Source: Mucilaginibacter sp. UR6-1 (GTDB lineage: Bacteria; Bacteroidota; Bacteroidia; Sphingobacteriales; Sphingobacteriaceae). Taken from it: a stretch of DNA of 64,000 bases. The stretch spans positions 1,176,135 to 1,240,134 of the forward strand of contig NZ_JAJIWP010000001.1 of NCBI RefSeq assembly GCF_020880975.1. The letters are read 5' to 3'. Below the pieces are notes generated by a model that was not told where the DNA came from, made no database searches, and saw only the letters and a list, made by a program, of their open reading frames with translations. The position numbers and the translations under genes are program-made. Positions 36,436 to 44,683 of the stretch are shown one piece after another; positions within the stretch are counted from its first letter, which is position 1; every line of letters begins with the position of its first letter.

Positions 36436-37035
36436 CTACAGCAAATTTTTTGTGAAGCCTGCTATGGCATCATCTAAAACAAGTTTATTAAGTTCATCGT
36501 CAATGGAGGAATTGCCGACGATCTTGATCGATATTAAACCGTGCATCACTGACCAGAATGTGTGGTACTTAAGGCAGGAGTTGATATCAGTGCGTTTACT
36601 TTTTTTGATGATCGCCTCTATCGGCTCCATCACCAGCGCCCTGAATTTTTCCTGCTCGGGCATCGCCTTGCTTATTTCGCAACACTGCATGCCTATGCCA
36701 AACATTAACTGGTAAAGTTGTACGTTGTTGATGCCAAAGTCCCAGTAAGCATCGGCCATGGCCCTTATTTGCTCTGCGGGGTCGCTGTGCGCGTCTTTCG
36801 CCTCGATCATTTTTTTGGAGAGGATGCGAAAACCCTTTTTTGCAAATTCAAGATATATGGCTTCTTTATTCTCAAAATGGTCGTAGATAACAGGCACGCT
36901 GTACTCAATGGCATCGGCTATCTTACGGATAGATAAAGCATTCCATCCATCCTTTTCAACCATTTGCCATGCAGCACAAATAATATCATGCTTCACTTCT
37001 TCCTTCTGCCGCTGCCTGCGCTCTAAAATTCCCAT
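36436..37035 (-). CDS. TetR/AcrR-family repressor of the efflux operon
   Basis: A 199-residue regulator with an N-terminal helix-turn-helix at about 15-60 (AWQMVEKDGWNALSIRKIADAI, then YSVPVIYDHFENKEAIYLEF) and a helical ligand-binding C-terminal domain of the TetR_C_33-like kind. It is encoded just upstream of the efflux genes on the same strand. An exact -7 box (TACCTTTG, 37067-37074) abuts its operator copy at 37054-37066, so binding would block its own transcription start. Its ligand is probably a pump substrate. Confidence 0.9.
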   Translation of the reverse strand: MGILERRQRQKEEVKHDIICAAWQMVEKDGWNALSIRKIADAIEYSVPVIYDHFENKEAIYLEFAKKGFRILSKKMIEAKDAHSDPAEQIRAMADAYWDFGINNVQLYQLMFGIGMQCCEISKAMPEQEKFRALVMEPIEAIIKKSKRTDINSCLKYHTFWSVMHGLISIKIVGNSSIDDELNKLVLDDAIAGFTKNLL

Positions 37036-37053
37036 GTTGTTATAATGTACAAC

Positions 37054-37066
37054 CTAACAGTGTTAG
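37054..37066. promoter_or_regulatory. TetR operator copy before the regulator gene
   Basis: CTAACA-G-TGTTAG, the same core as at 36394-36408, lies 19-31 bases upstream of the tetR start codon and directly downstream of the -7 box. This supports negative autoregulation. Confidence 0.75.
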
Positions 37067-37098
37067 CAAAGGTAACATTGTTTTAATTGATTATGCAA
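37067..37098 (-). promoter_or_regulatory. Promoter of the TetR regulator gene
   Basis: On the minus strand a TTG (37096-37098) is followed after 21 bases by TACCTTTG (37067-37074), an exact TAnnTTTG -7 box. Spacing fits the Bacteroidetes sigma-70 layout. The predicted start of transcription falls inside the operator. Confidence 0.65.
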
Positions 37099-37250
37099 GA
37101 GTTTATCATGTGCAAGCTACAGTTATTATAATCGCGTGACAAATGCCCTTTCATTTTAATGATATCCTCAGCAATTACGGAGTATTTGTTAACACATCTA
37201 CAAAATTAAGCGTCAACCATTTATATTGCACAACTATTTTAACCGACTTC

Positions 37251-38561
37251 ATGAAAAGATTTTTACCCGCTGTTCTGATGGCCATCAGTTCGTTTGCTTT
37301 TGCGCAAAGCAAACCGGCCGATGTGAACACCTTTACCCTTGCCAACGGCATGAAATTTTTGGTGATGGAAGACAACTCCATACCCAATGCCAACATGTAC
37401 CTGTTTTACCGCGTAGGCTCGCGCAATGAGTACCCGGGCATTACCGGCCTCTCTCACTTTTTTGAACACATGATGTTCAACGGCTCAAAAAAATTCGGGC
37501 CCAAGCAGTTTGATAATACCATGGAGTTTAACGGCGGCGCCAACAACGCCTACACCACGCAAAACGTTACGGTATATACCGACTGGTTCCCGGCATCGGC
37601 CATGGAAACGATGTTTGACCTGGAGAGCGACCGCATTGCCAACCTCACTATCGACCCTAAGATGGTACAAAGCGAACGTGGCGTGGTATCGTCAGAAAAA
37701 AGCACAGGCTTGGAAAATAGTCCGTGGGAACAGTTAAGCGAACTGATTTATGCTACCGCCTTTACCGAGCACTCGTACCACTGGCCGGTTATTGGCTACC
37801 AAACCGATATTGACAACTGGACCAAGGAAGATTTGGAACGCTATTTCCGTACCTATTATGCACCCAACAATTGCGTTGTAGTAATATGCGGCAATGTTAA
37901 AACGGCCGATGTAAAAAAGCTGGCCGATAAATATATGGCGCCCATCCCGGCACAGCCTGCACCGCCGGTGGTTCATCTGAAAGAACCGGAACAGCTTGGC
38001 GAGCGCCGCGTTGAATTTAAGAAAGACCTGCCGGTACCTTACCTGCTGATGGGCTACCATACCCCTGCCGCCCGCGACAGTGATTACTATGCCCTGAGCA
38101 TACTGAGCGATATTTTATCGAGCGGTAACTCATCCAGACTATATTCGGCAGTGGTGGATAAAAAACAACTGGCTACCAGCATTTCATCAAGCTTTGATGA
38201 GAGTTTTGACCCGGGCTTGTTCATGATATACGGCGTGGTTGCCAAAACATCAAACGAAACAGCGGTTGAAAAAGCTATTGACGAGGAGATAGGCAAGATC
38301 ATTACCCAGGGCGTTACCGAGCGTGAGCTGCAAAAGGTAAAAAACCAAAAGCTGGTACAGCTTTACAGGCAACTGGAAACCATTAACGGTAAAGCTAATT
38401 CGCTGGGGACATACGAACTATTTTTTGGCGATTACAAAAAGCTGTTTGATGCCCCTGCAGAATTTAACAAGGTTACCGCCGCAGATATTAAACGTGTGGC
38501 AGCCAAATATCTTAAACAAAACAACCGTACCATCGGCGTAGCCAAATCAACCGTAAAATAA
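37251..38561 (+). CDS. M16-family zinc peptidase, active subunit
   Basis: A 436-residue exported peptidase; ATG 37251 gives a signal peptide ending at FAQS. The inverted zinc motif is complete: H69-F-F-E72-H73, with E149 about 76 residues later as the third ligand. M16B peptidases of this size act as dimers with an inactive partner, and such a partner is encoded four bases downstream. Substrates are usually peptides in the periplasm. Confidence 0.93.
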   Translation: MKRFLPAVLMAISSFAFAQSKPADVNTFTLANGMKFLVMEDNSIPNANMYLFYRVGSRNEYPGITGLSHFFEHMMFNGSKKFGPKQFDNTMEFNGGANNAYTTQNVTVYTDWFPASAMETMFDLESDRIANLTIDPKMVQSERGVVSSEKSTGLENSPWEQLSELIYATAFTEHSYHWPVIGYQTDIDNWTKEDLERYFRTYYAPNNCVVVICGNVKTADVKKLADKYMAPIPAQPAPPVVHLKEPEQLGERRVEFKKDLPVPYLLMGYHTPAARDSDYYALSILSDILSSGNSSRLYSAVVDKKQLATSISSSFDESFDPGLFMIYGVVAKTSNETAVEKAIDEEIGKIITQGVTERELQKVKNQKLVQLYRQLETINGKANSLGTYELFFGDYKKLFDAPAEFNKVTAADIKRVAAKYLKQNNRTIGVAKSTVK

Positions 38562-38565
38562 CCTC

Positions 38566-39957
38566 ATGAGAACGATATTTAAACATACTATATGCGCGCT
38601 GCTTTTGCTGGCAGCAACAATTACCGCCAATGCGCAATCGGTATTTAAGGTGCCGCCATACCAAAAATTTACGCTGCCTAACGGGTTGACCGTTTACCTG
38701 ATGGAGCAGCACGAGATACCTTTGATCAGCGTATCGGCAGTATTACCTGCGGGTGCTATTTATGATGGCGATAAACACGGCCTGGCGTCACTTAGCGCTG
38801 CCGGTTTGCAATACGGCACCAAAAGCTTTACCAAAATCCAGATAGAAGAGGAACTTGATTTTGTTGGAGCCGATCTGAACACTTATGCTACCAAGGAATA
38901 TGCCTCACTGAGTGCCAAATTCGCCGCTAAAAATACCGACAAGGTTTTGGCCATTGTAAGCGAAGTGTTAACCGCACCAACCTTCCCTGCTGCTGAATTT
39001 GACAAGGAGAAGGAACGCGTACTGGCCCGGTTAGATCAGGCTAAGCAAAGCCCTCGCCAGGTGATTAACGCTTACTGGGATAACTTTATTTACGGCGCGC
39101 ATGTGTATAGCAACAGCACAAGCGGTAGTCCGGGTAGTGTTGGTAAGCTTACCGCAGCCGATCTTAAATCTTTCTACAGCAACAACTACATTCCGCAACG
39201 CTCGGCCATTGCGGTAGTGGGCGATTTTAAGGCAAGCGATATGAAGCAAAAGCTGACCAGATACTTTGGCAAGTGGAGTAACAAAGGCGCAGCGCAGATT
39301 AGCGTACCAACAACGGTTACCGCCCATGCCGAGGCCCGTGTGCTTTTAGTAAATAAAGACGACGCGCGCGAAACCACCTTTTTAATTGGCGGCCTCGGCA
39401 TTAAGCGCGATAACCCGGACTATGTGGCCATAGATGTAGTAAATACCCTGTTTGGCGCACGCTTTACCTCGATGCTGAATGATGAACTGCGGGTAAACTC
39501 CGGTTTAACCTACGGCGCGCGCAGCAGCTTTAACCCGCTGAAAAATTCGGGTACCTTTTATATTTCAACGTTTACGGCTACCAAAACTACCGAGGCTGCT
39601 ATTGATAAGGCACTTGAAGTATTGAACCGCCTGCACGAAAAAGGGTTGGATGAAAAATCGCTCACCTCAGCCAAGAACTATGTAAAGGGCCTGTTTCCGC
39701 CGAAATATGAAACATCCGGACAATTGGCCGACCTGCTGACGCAGATGTTTTGGTACGGCTTCAACGAATCGTACATTAATGATTTTCAGGCCAATGTTGA
39801 CAAACTTGACCTTGCCCGCTCAAAGGAGATCATTGCCAAATACTTCCCGAAAGATAAGCTGCAATTTATACTGGTAGGCAAATCAGCCGATATAAAAAAG
39901 ATAGCTGAGAAATACGGCAAAGTCACCGAAAAGCAAATTAAGGCAGATGGTTTTTAA
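38566..39957 (+). CDS. M16-family peptidase-like protein, non-catalytic subunit
   Basis: A 463-residue exported protein with the same fold as its neighbour (LPNGLTVYLMEQHEIPLISVS at about 36-55) but no HxxEH: the equivalent segment reads GLASLSAAGL. LTYGARSSFNPLKNSG in the C-terminal half keeps the Arg/Tyr pair that holds substrate in the inactive subunit of two-gene M16 enzymes. The gene starts four bases after the active subunit, so they probably form a heterodimer. Confidence 0.9.
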   Translation: MRTIFKHTICALLLLAATITANAQSVFKVPPYQKFTLPNGLTVYLMEQHEIPLISVSAVLPAGAIYDGDKHGLASLSAAGLQYGTKSFTKIQIEEELDFVGADLNTYATKEYASLSAKFAAKNTDKVLAIVSEVLTAPTFPAAEFDKEKERVLARLDQAKQSPRQVINAYWDNFIYGAHVYSNSTSGSPGSVGKLTAADLKSFYSNNYIPQRSAIAVVGDFKASDMKQKLTRYFGKWSNKGAAQISVPTTVTAHAEARVLLVNKDDARETTFLIGGLGIKRDNPDYVAIDVVNTLFGARFTSMLNDELRVNSGLTYGARSSFNPLKNSGTFYISTFTATKTTEAAIDKALEVLNRLHEKGLDEKSLTSAKNYVKGLFPPKYETSGQLADLLTQMFWYGFNESYINDFQANVDKLDLARSKEIIAKYFPKDKLQFILVGKSADIKKIAEKYGKVTEKQIKADGF

Positions 39958-39995
39958 CATTGCCTTAAATTTTAAGAAATAAATCGTTTATTTGC

Positions 39996-40020
39996 GGTGC
40001 CCAAAAAATCGGGCACCCTT
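39996..40020 (+). terminator. Hairpin after the M16 operon
   Basis: GGTGCCC and GGGCACC form a seven-pair stem around AAAAAATC, followed by only a weak CTT. It lies between the M16 pair and tRNA-Lys and is a plausible terminator for the protease operon. Confidence 0.5.
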
Positions 40021-40035
40021 ATAAACATTTATAAC

Positions 40036-40108
40036 GACTCCGTAGCTCAGTTGGTAGAGCAACAGACTCTTAATCTGTGGGTCCTGAGTTCGAGCCTCAG
40101 CGGGGTCA
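40036..40108 (+). tRNA. tRNA-Lys (anticodon CTT)
   Basis: A full cloverleaf can be drawn. The acceptor stem GACTCCG pairs with CGGGGTC, the D stem is GCTC/GAGC, the anticodon stem ACAGA/TCTGT holds loop CTCTTAA with anticodon CTT, and the T arm is CTGAG-TTCGAGC-CTCAG. The discriminator base is A (40108). The CCA end is not encoded (ACCG follows). Confidence 0.97.
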
Positions 40109-40115
40109 CCGGAAA

Positions 40116-40147
40116 AGCTCTCTGATTAAGTTCAGGGGGCTTTTTTT
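40116..40147 (+). terminator. Rho-independent terminator after tRNA-Lys
   Basis: AGCTCTCTGA and TCAGGGGGCT form a ten-pair stem with two G-U pairs around a short loop, followed by seven T residues. Confidence 0.85.
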
Positions 40148-40172
40148 GTTGAAAGCATTTGATTTACAATGT

Positions 40173-40195
40173 ATAAGAATAAATATCATTCTTAT
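40173..40195. repeat. Inverted repeat upstream of the 85-aa gene
   Basis: ATAAGAAT and ATTCTTAT are exact reverse complements, seven bases apart. They lie about 33-55 bases before the start at 40228 and could be an operator. Confidence 0.4.
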
Positions 40196-40227
40196 TATCT
40201 TAGTATAATGAACTTAAGTACAATAAC

Positions 40228-40485
40228 ATGATAACAGATTTTGAATTAAATCAAATTGAAGCAAGATGTTTAAACGCCAGCGCCGGACCTTGGAAATCTT
40301 TTATTGAAGGCAGGGATCATGAAAGTGGTTCAGACTTCATAATGACTGGCTCTGATAACGATATTGAGTTGACCGGGGCAACGCAAACAGATTACGATTT
40401 TATCGCGAATGCAAAACAGGATGTTCCATATCTGATTGCAGAGATTAGAAAACTCCGTAATGAGCTAACAGTTAAAAACCATTAA
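40228..40485 (+). CDS. Small conserved hypothetical protein (Ea22-like opening)
   Basis: An 85-residue cytoplasmic protein. The sequence has the pattern A-x-GPW at about 19-22 and DFIANAKQDVPYLIAEIRKL at the end, a layout shared by many small phage- and genome-island-associated proteins in which FIA-x-A-R-x-DVP precedes a helix. I know no function. Its base composition is visibly more AT-rich than the flanking M16 and SGNH genes, and it sits directly after tRNA-Lys, a common integration target, so it may be acquired. No integrase is visible. Confidence 0.65.
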   Translation: MITDFELNQIEARCLNASAGPWKSFIEGRDHESGSDFIMTGSDNDIELTGATQTDYDFIANAKQDVPYLIAEIRKLRNELTVKNH

Positions 40486-40543
40486 CAAAGAGAAATAAAC
40501 ATCGCTAATTTAATAATCGTGTAATGAAATAACGATGTGAAGA

Positions 40544-41152
40544 TTAAAACAGTTCGTATTTCTCCATCTTGAAATTAGTAACAAGGCTCATTGCGCTTGG
40601 TCTATTATCTGTCACCTGATTAATATCGGCACCAGCGCTTATAAGCGAATCGAAAACACTTCTTAATTGATCCAGTAACATTCCATTCTTCAAGTCAGTG
40701 GCAGGGTGATCAATCATTTGTCTACTATCCAAAATTGCCCGATGTAAACAATTATTGCTGTATGAATCAAAGCTATTTGGATTCGCTTGTTGTGCTAACA
40801 TCAATTTTAATAGCGATAAGGCCTCATCAAATTTGGTGGTATCTTTCTGCAAAGTGTACGAATTAAAAATTACTGCCCGTATACAATCGTGTAATACAGG
40901 AGCACGCCATTCGTTTATTGTCGAAATTTCAATAAAATTCACATCTGCGCCGTTTCTTATAAGCAACTTGGCAATAGCGAAATTGCCAGTTTTAAAGGCT
41001 AATTGCAATCCCGATTGCCCATCATCCTTTTTGGGGGGTGAGTAATTGCAAACATTTATATAATCGCGGTCGGCTTCTATCAATGATGATACCTTTAGCA
41101 AATCACCAAAACTAATCGCTTTAAAATATTCCTTTATTTCTTTCTTTTTCAC
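40544..41152 (-). CDS. Ankyrin-repeat protein (GTG start)
   Basis: A 202-residue cytoplasmic protein with about three ankyrin repeats: QSGLQLAFKTGNFAIAKLLIRNGADVNFIE (45-75), a second around NSFDSYSNNCLHRAILDSR, and a third near DSLISAGADINQVTDNRPSAMSL. The only in-frame start is GTG at 41152, since the codon before it is a stop; AAGGTAA upstream may serve as ribosome binding site. Ankyrin proteins bind other proteins; the partner is unknown. With the 85-residue gene opposite it forms a small AT-rich accessory patch after tRNA-Lys. Confidence 0.8.
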   Translation of the reverse strand: MKKKEIKEYFKAISFGDLLKVSSLIEADRDYINVCNYSPPKKDDGQSGLQLAFKTGNFAIAKLLIRNGADVNFIEISTINEWRAPVLHDCIRAVIFNSYTLQKDTTKFDEALSLLKLMLAQQANPNSFDSYSNNCLHRAILDSRQMIDHPATDLKNGMLLDQLRSVFDSLISAGADINQVTDNRPSAMSLVTNFKMEKYELF

Positions 41153-41192
41153 TTACCTTTATTAAATAGTATGAGTATATATTAAGATTAAA

Positions 41193-41942
41193 TTATACCA
41201 ACCCCTTAATCGCCTTCAACCATTCCCTGGCCATAAGTTCATGGCCGGCAGGCATGGGGTGTACGCCATCCCAAATCCAGTAATCGGCAGGGGCTTTTTT
41301 CAGGGCATTGTTAAACGCTTGCTGATAAGGCACAAATACGGCGTTGAACTCACGGGCCAGTTGTTTGGCTACTTCGGCGCGCTTGCTCGTTTCGGTATGC
41401 CATTGGTCCCACATTTTTTGCACATTGCCTACAGGTAACACAAAGGGTTCGCCTATTACCAGTTTTACGCTGGGCAGGGCTTCGGTGGTTTGTTTCAGCA
41501 GGCTGCGGTAATCGGTTTCGTAATTATCGGCGGTAAAGCCCTTCTGCCCGCGCAGCATGGCCAGCACGTCGTTTACGCCTACCAGTATGCTCAGCACGTC
41601 GGGCTTAATGTCTAACGTATCGGTTTGCCAGCGTTTTGCCAGGTCAACCACCTTGTTGCCGCTCACGCCACGGTTAAAAAAATGGAACTTTCGCTCCGGG
41701 TGATCAAACCATAAACGGCTGGATATCAAATAAGCATAACCATGCCCCATAATGTGGTTCCAGTCGTTATCGCGGGTGCGGTTACCATCGGTTATGGAGT
41801 CACCCTGAAACAATATATTTAGGTCTGTTGGCAGCTTTTCGGTTTGCGTTAAACCATCAGCTTTAAGCAGTGAAGGCATGCCTGCCGCGGCACTTAACAA
41901 AGCAGTAGTTTTAAGGAATGATCGGCGTGAACTGGCGCTCAT
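41193..41942 (-). CDS. SGNH/GDSL-type secreted esterase or acetylhydrolase
   Basis: A 249-residue SGNH hydrolase. The N-terminus SSRRSFLKTTALLSAAAG is a Tat-type twin-arginine signal. All four blocks are present: GDS with S49, the block II Gly near 95 (NRGVSGNK), GVND with N124, and D225-x2-H228 (DGVHP). This looks like the rhamnogalacturonan-acetylesterase-like or platelet-activating-factor-like SGNH group, which removes acyl groups from sugars. It is a lone gene divergent from the two-component system. Confidence 0.88.
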   Translation of the reverse strand: MSASSRRSFLKTTALLSAAAGMPSLLKADGLTQTEKLPTDLNILFQGDSITDGNRTRDNDWNHIMGHGYAYLISSRLWFDHPERKFHFFNRGVSGNKVVDLAKRWQTDTLDIKPDVLSILVGVNDVLAMLRGQKGFTADNYETDYRSLLKQTTEALPSVKLVIGEPFVLPVGNVQKMWDQWHTETSKRAEVAKQLAREFNAVFVPYQQAFNNALKKAPADYWIWDGVHPMPAGHELMAREWLKAIKGLV

Positions 41943-42120
41943 ATTTTTAAGTTTGAATTACAATTAAACAAAGCACGAAATATACATTTTTAATTTAACC
42001 ACAATATAACCTGCCGTGTTATGCTTTAATTATGCGCATAAACAAAACTTCAACGCTATATTTTGCAGCTTCGCCCTATATTTAGCGCCATAGTGTAAGT
42101 TATTGTACTATTTTTAAAGG

Positions 42121-43143
42121 ATGAACAAAACCGAAAAACGCATCAGCCTGTACAGTGCTTTGCTTATCGCGCTTTTGTTTTCGGCCGTGCGCCTGCTTGC
42201 CGCGCGTAATACCATTGTTGCCCAATACTGGCGGTTTGATGCTACGGAGGTACTATTTCAATTTACTACCATTGGCGCGTATTGTTACCTATTGTTTATA
42301 CTGCACCTTACCCCCGGCCGTTACCTCTCGGCCCTGCGCGAACGAGAACGATATTTCAGCTACATACTGCTCACCCTGGTGCTGTTTTTAGTCTGCCTGA
42401 TAATGTGCGATATTTTGCAATACAGGTTATTTACCGGGAACCATCACTTTAGGCGGGTGTTGTGGATACGCAACTTCAGCAGGTTCATGTTCAGTACGCT
42501 GCTGTCGGGTATCATCATTAAAATAATGTTGCTGCTACGCGATGGCCGTCGCCGCGAGCGGGATAACCAACAACTGCGCAACGCCTACCTGGTGGCCGAA
42601 TTGGAACTGTTAAAAGAGCAGATCAACCCGCATTTTCTTTTCAATTCGTTAAGCAGTTTATCGGCATTGATTAAAGAGAACAGCAGCATGGCACAGCAAT
42701 ACATCAGCCATTTGGCTAAAGTGTTCAGATACGCGCTCAATAAGCCGGGCACTACGCTGGTTACGCTTGGTAATGAGCTGGATACCCTGTCATCATACGC
42801 CGAACTGATAAAGATACGCCTTGAGGATGCTTTTGTTTTGCAGATAGATGTACCGGCAAATTATCTGCATCGCAAAATACCGCACCTATCCTTACAACCC
42901 CTGCTCGAAAATGCCTGCAAACATAACGCCACCACAAGTAAAAAACCACTAACAGTAAGCATTAATATTATTGATGACATGCTTATTATAAGCAACAACC
43001 TGCAACCCGTGGCCTTTACTGACGAACATAGCACCGGCATTGGCTTATATAACCTGGCCGAGCGTTATCGTATTATGCTGCAAACAGAGATCATTATTGA
43101 AAAAACCGACCGGCAATTTATTGTAAAACTCCCGCTTGCTTAA
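42121..43143 (+). CDS. LytS-type sensor histidine kinase
   Basis: A 340-residue membrane kinase with about four N-terminal helices (to about 145), a coiled segment, the His_kinase domain with EQINPHFLFNSLSSL (about 163-177; the His is the phosphorylation site) and an HATPase domain with LLENACKHN (N box, about 260) and GIGLYNLAERY (G box). The sensor part has no recognised ligand domain. It starts the plus-strand cluster and is followed two bases later by its LytTR partner. It is similar in layout to the second kinase at 62645-63673. Confidence 0.92.
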   Translation: MNKTEKRISLYSALLIALLFSAVRLLAARNTIVAQYWRFDATEVLFQFTTIGAYCYLLFILHLTPGRYLSALRERERYFSYILLTLVLFLVCLIMCDILQYRLFTGNHHFRRVLWIRNFSRFMFSTLLSGIIIKIMLLLRDGRRRERDNQQLRNAYLVAELELLKEQINPHFLFNSLSSLSALIKENSSMAQQYISHLAKVFRYALNKPGTTLVTLGNELDTLSSYAELIKIRLEDAFVLQIDVPANYLHRKIPHLSLQPLLENACKHNATTSKKPLTVSINIIDDMLIISNNLQPVAFTDEHSTGIGLYNLAERYRIMLQTEIIIEKTDRQFIVKLPLA

Positions 43144-43145
43144 AA

Positions 43146-43925
43146 ATGAACACACCACTGCAAATAGTTATTGTTGAGGATGAACCCGTTATAGCCCGCG
43201 AGTTAGCACGCCTGCTTACGCAGCTTGACGCGGGTATAAGTGTAGTGGCGGTACTTAATTCGGTTGAGGAGGCTACGGATTGGTTTGGTAAAAACAGCCA
43301 TGCCTACCAACTCATTTTTATGGACATCCGTTTGAGTGATGGCCTCTCTTTCAGCATATTTAAAAATGTATCCCTCACCCGGCCGGTAATATTTGTTACC
43401 TCGTATAATGATTATGCCCTCGATGCCTTTAAAAACAACGGCATTGATTATATACTCAAACCTTTTGATGAGCAGGAGATTGGCCGGGCGTTGAATAAAT
43501 ACCGGCAGCTTACCGGTAGCTTGCAGCAGGTACCCGTAATAGCAATAGACAGTTTGTTGCAGCAGATAGGTCAGTTCAATAAAACCTATAAACGATCGTT
43601 CCTGGTGCATTACCGTAATAAGTTATTGCCGATTGAAACGACAGGCATAGCCTGGTTTTATACCGCTAATGAAGCAGTATACGCGCAAACCGTTGATAAT
43701 AGCCGTTACACTATTGACCAAACTATGGAGCAGTTAATACAACAGCTTAACCCGGAAGAATTTTTCAGGGCAAACCGGCAGTTTATTGTACAGCGCAGTT
43801 TTATAAAGGAGGTTGAATTTTTTTTTAACGGGCGCTTATTAGTGAAAATAAACCCTGAACCACCCGAACGCATACTCATCAGCAAAGCACGCGTGCCTGA
43901 ATTTAAGGAATGGATGAACCGCTGA
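43146..43925 (+). CDS. LytTR-family response regulator
   Basis: A 259-residue regulator. The receiver domain (1-125) keeps the acidic pair EDEP, the phospho-Asp in IFMDIRLSDG (about 57-66) and the Lys of YILKPFDE. A LytTR DNA-binding domain fills about 148-255, with the FFRANRQF signature. It pairs with the kinase two bases upstream. The three envelope genes that follow after a 135-base gap may be its regulon. Confidence 0.93.
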   Translation: MNTPLQIVIVEDEPVIARELARLLTQLDAGISVVAVLNSVEEATDWFGKNSHAYQLIFMDIRLSDGLSFSIFKNVSLTRPVIFVTSYNDYALDAFKNNGIDYILKPFDEQEIGRALNKYRQLTGSLQQVPVIAIDSLLQQIGQFNKTYKRSFLVHYRNKLLPIETTGIAWFYTANEAVYAQTVDNSRYTIDQTMEQLIQQLNPEEFFRANRQFIVQRSFIKEVEFFFNGRLLVKINPEPPERILISKARVPEFKEWMNR

Positions 43926-44060
43926 TGTTATATCAAGCTCACACTTCATCGCCACTCAGGGCAAATTCACCCGCCTATCATGCAGTTTTACCCTTAATGC
44001 TGATGCCACAAGTGGTTTTACATCGTCATACCATCAATATTAACTTAAATTTTTTATTGT

Positions 44061-44270
44061 ATGAAAAAGATGATCCTGATGCTGGCAGTAGTTATGCTGA
44101 GCAGCATTACATTAAAAGCCCAGCACGTAGTGCACCGGGTGGTAACCAAAACCCGCCTATGCGCCGTAAGGCCGGTAACGGTAGTTCGCCCTGTAAGACC
44201 ATTGGTGCTGAGGCCCGTATTGGTAGCGCGCCCTGTGGTTGTAAAACGTACCCGGGTTATTGTTTATTAA
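44061..44270 (+). CDS. Small secreted Val-Arg-Pro-rich cationic protein
   Basis: A 69-residue protein with a clear signal peptide (MKKMILMLAVVMLSSITLKA, cut after A20). The mature 49 residues hold repeated RPV-like units (VRPVTVV, VRPVRPL, LRPVLVA, RPVVVKR), no acidic residue, and end in IVY. I know no family. The alternating hydrophobic/Arg-Pro pattern could bind membranes, peptidoglycan or nucleic acid, or form a beta-strand stack; all are inference. It lies 135 bases after the LytTR gene and 26 bases before the next gene. An overlapping long frame on the same strand is open here but has no coding signs. Confidence 0.65.
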   Translation: MKKMILMLAVVMLSSITLKAQHVVHRVVTKTRLCAVRPVTVVRPVRPLVLRPVLVARPVVVKRTRVIVY

Positions 44271-44296
44271 TTTATCGACTTTACATTTTAAACATT

Positions 44297-44671
44297 ATGA
44301 AAAATACAATTATCGTAGCACTGCTCATCCTGTTTGCGGCAGCCATCCCGGCAAAAGCTCAAAATAAAAAACTAAGCACCGGGCAGCGAACCGAGTTAAA
44401 ACAACGTTTTGAAGATAATCGCGCCAGGCTTAACCTCAATCCAACACAGGTTACTGAGGTTCGCGCCATTGATTCGGCTTACCTGATCAGTCTGGCTGAT
44501 CTTAAAAAATCTTCATCCGGCAAATTTGCCAAGCTCAAAAAGTTCAAGGGCATAAATGCCGACCGTAATAAGAAGATGAAAGGCGTACTGAACGACGATC
44601 AGTACAAGCAATACCTCGAATTTAAGGAGGAGATGAAACAGGAACTGAAGGAAATGAACCAAAAGCAGTAA
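44297..44671 (+). CDS. Spy/CpxP-like small exported protein
   Basis: A 124-residue protein with a signal peptide (MKNTIIVALLILFAAAIPAKAQ). The mature part is helical and very charged. It has the features of Spy-like envelope chaperones: LNPTQVTEVRAID and VLNDDQYKQYLEF resemble the LTxxQ repeats. It lies 26 bases after the peptide gene. A much longer frame open from 43910 shares its codons, but the extra N-terminus has no signal and runs across the small gene in another frame, so I start at ATG 44297. Confidence 0.75.
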   Translation: MKNTIIVALLILFAAAIPAKAQNKKLSTGQRTELKQRFEDNRARLNLNPTQVTEVRAIDSAYLISLADLKKSSSGKFAKLKKFKGINADRNKKMKGVLNDDQYKQYLEFKEEMKQELKEMNQKQ

Positions 44672-44683
44672 ACACTATTGACC

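Noticed and set aside
43910..44296. Long open frame continuous with the Spy-like gene, giving a 253-residue protein
   Set aside because: The extra N-terminus has no signal, is low in typical codons, and runs over the Val-Arg-Pro gene in another frame. The internal ATG at 44297 begins a clear signal peptide.
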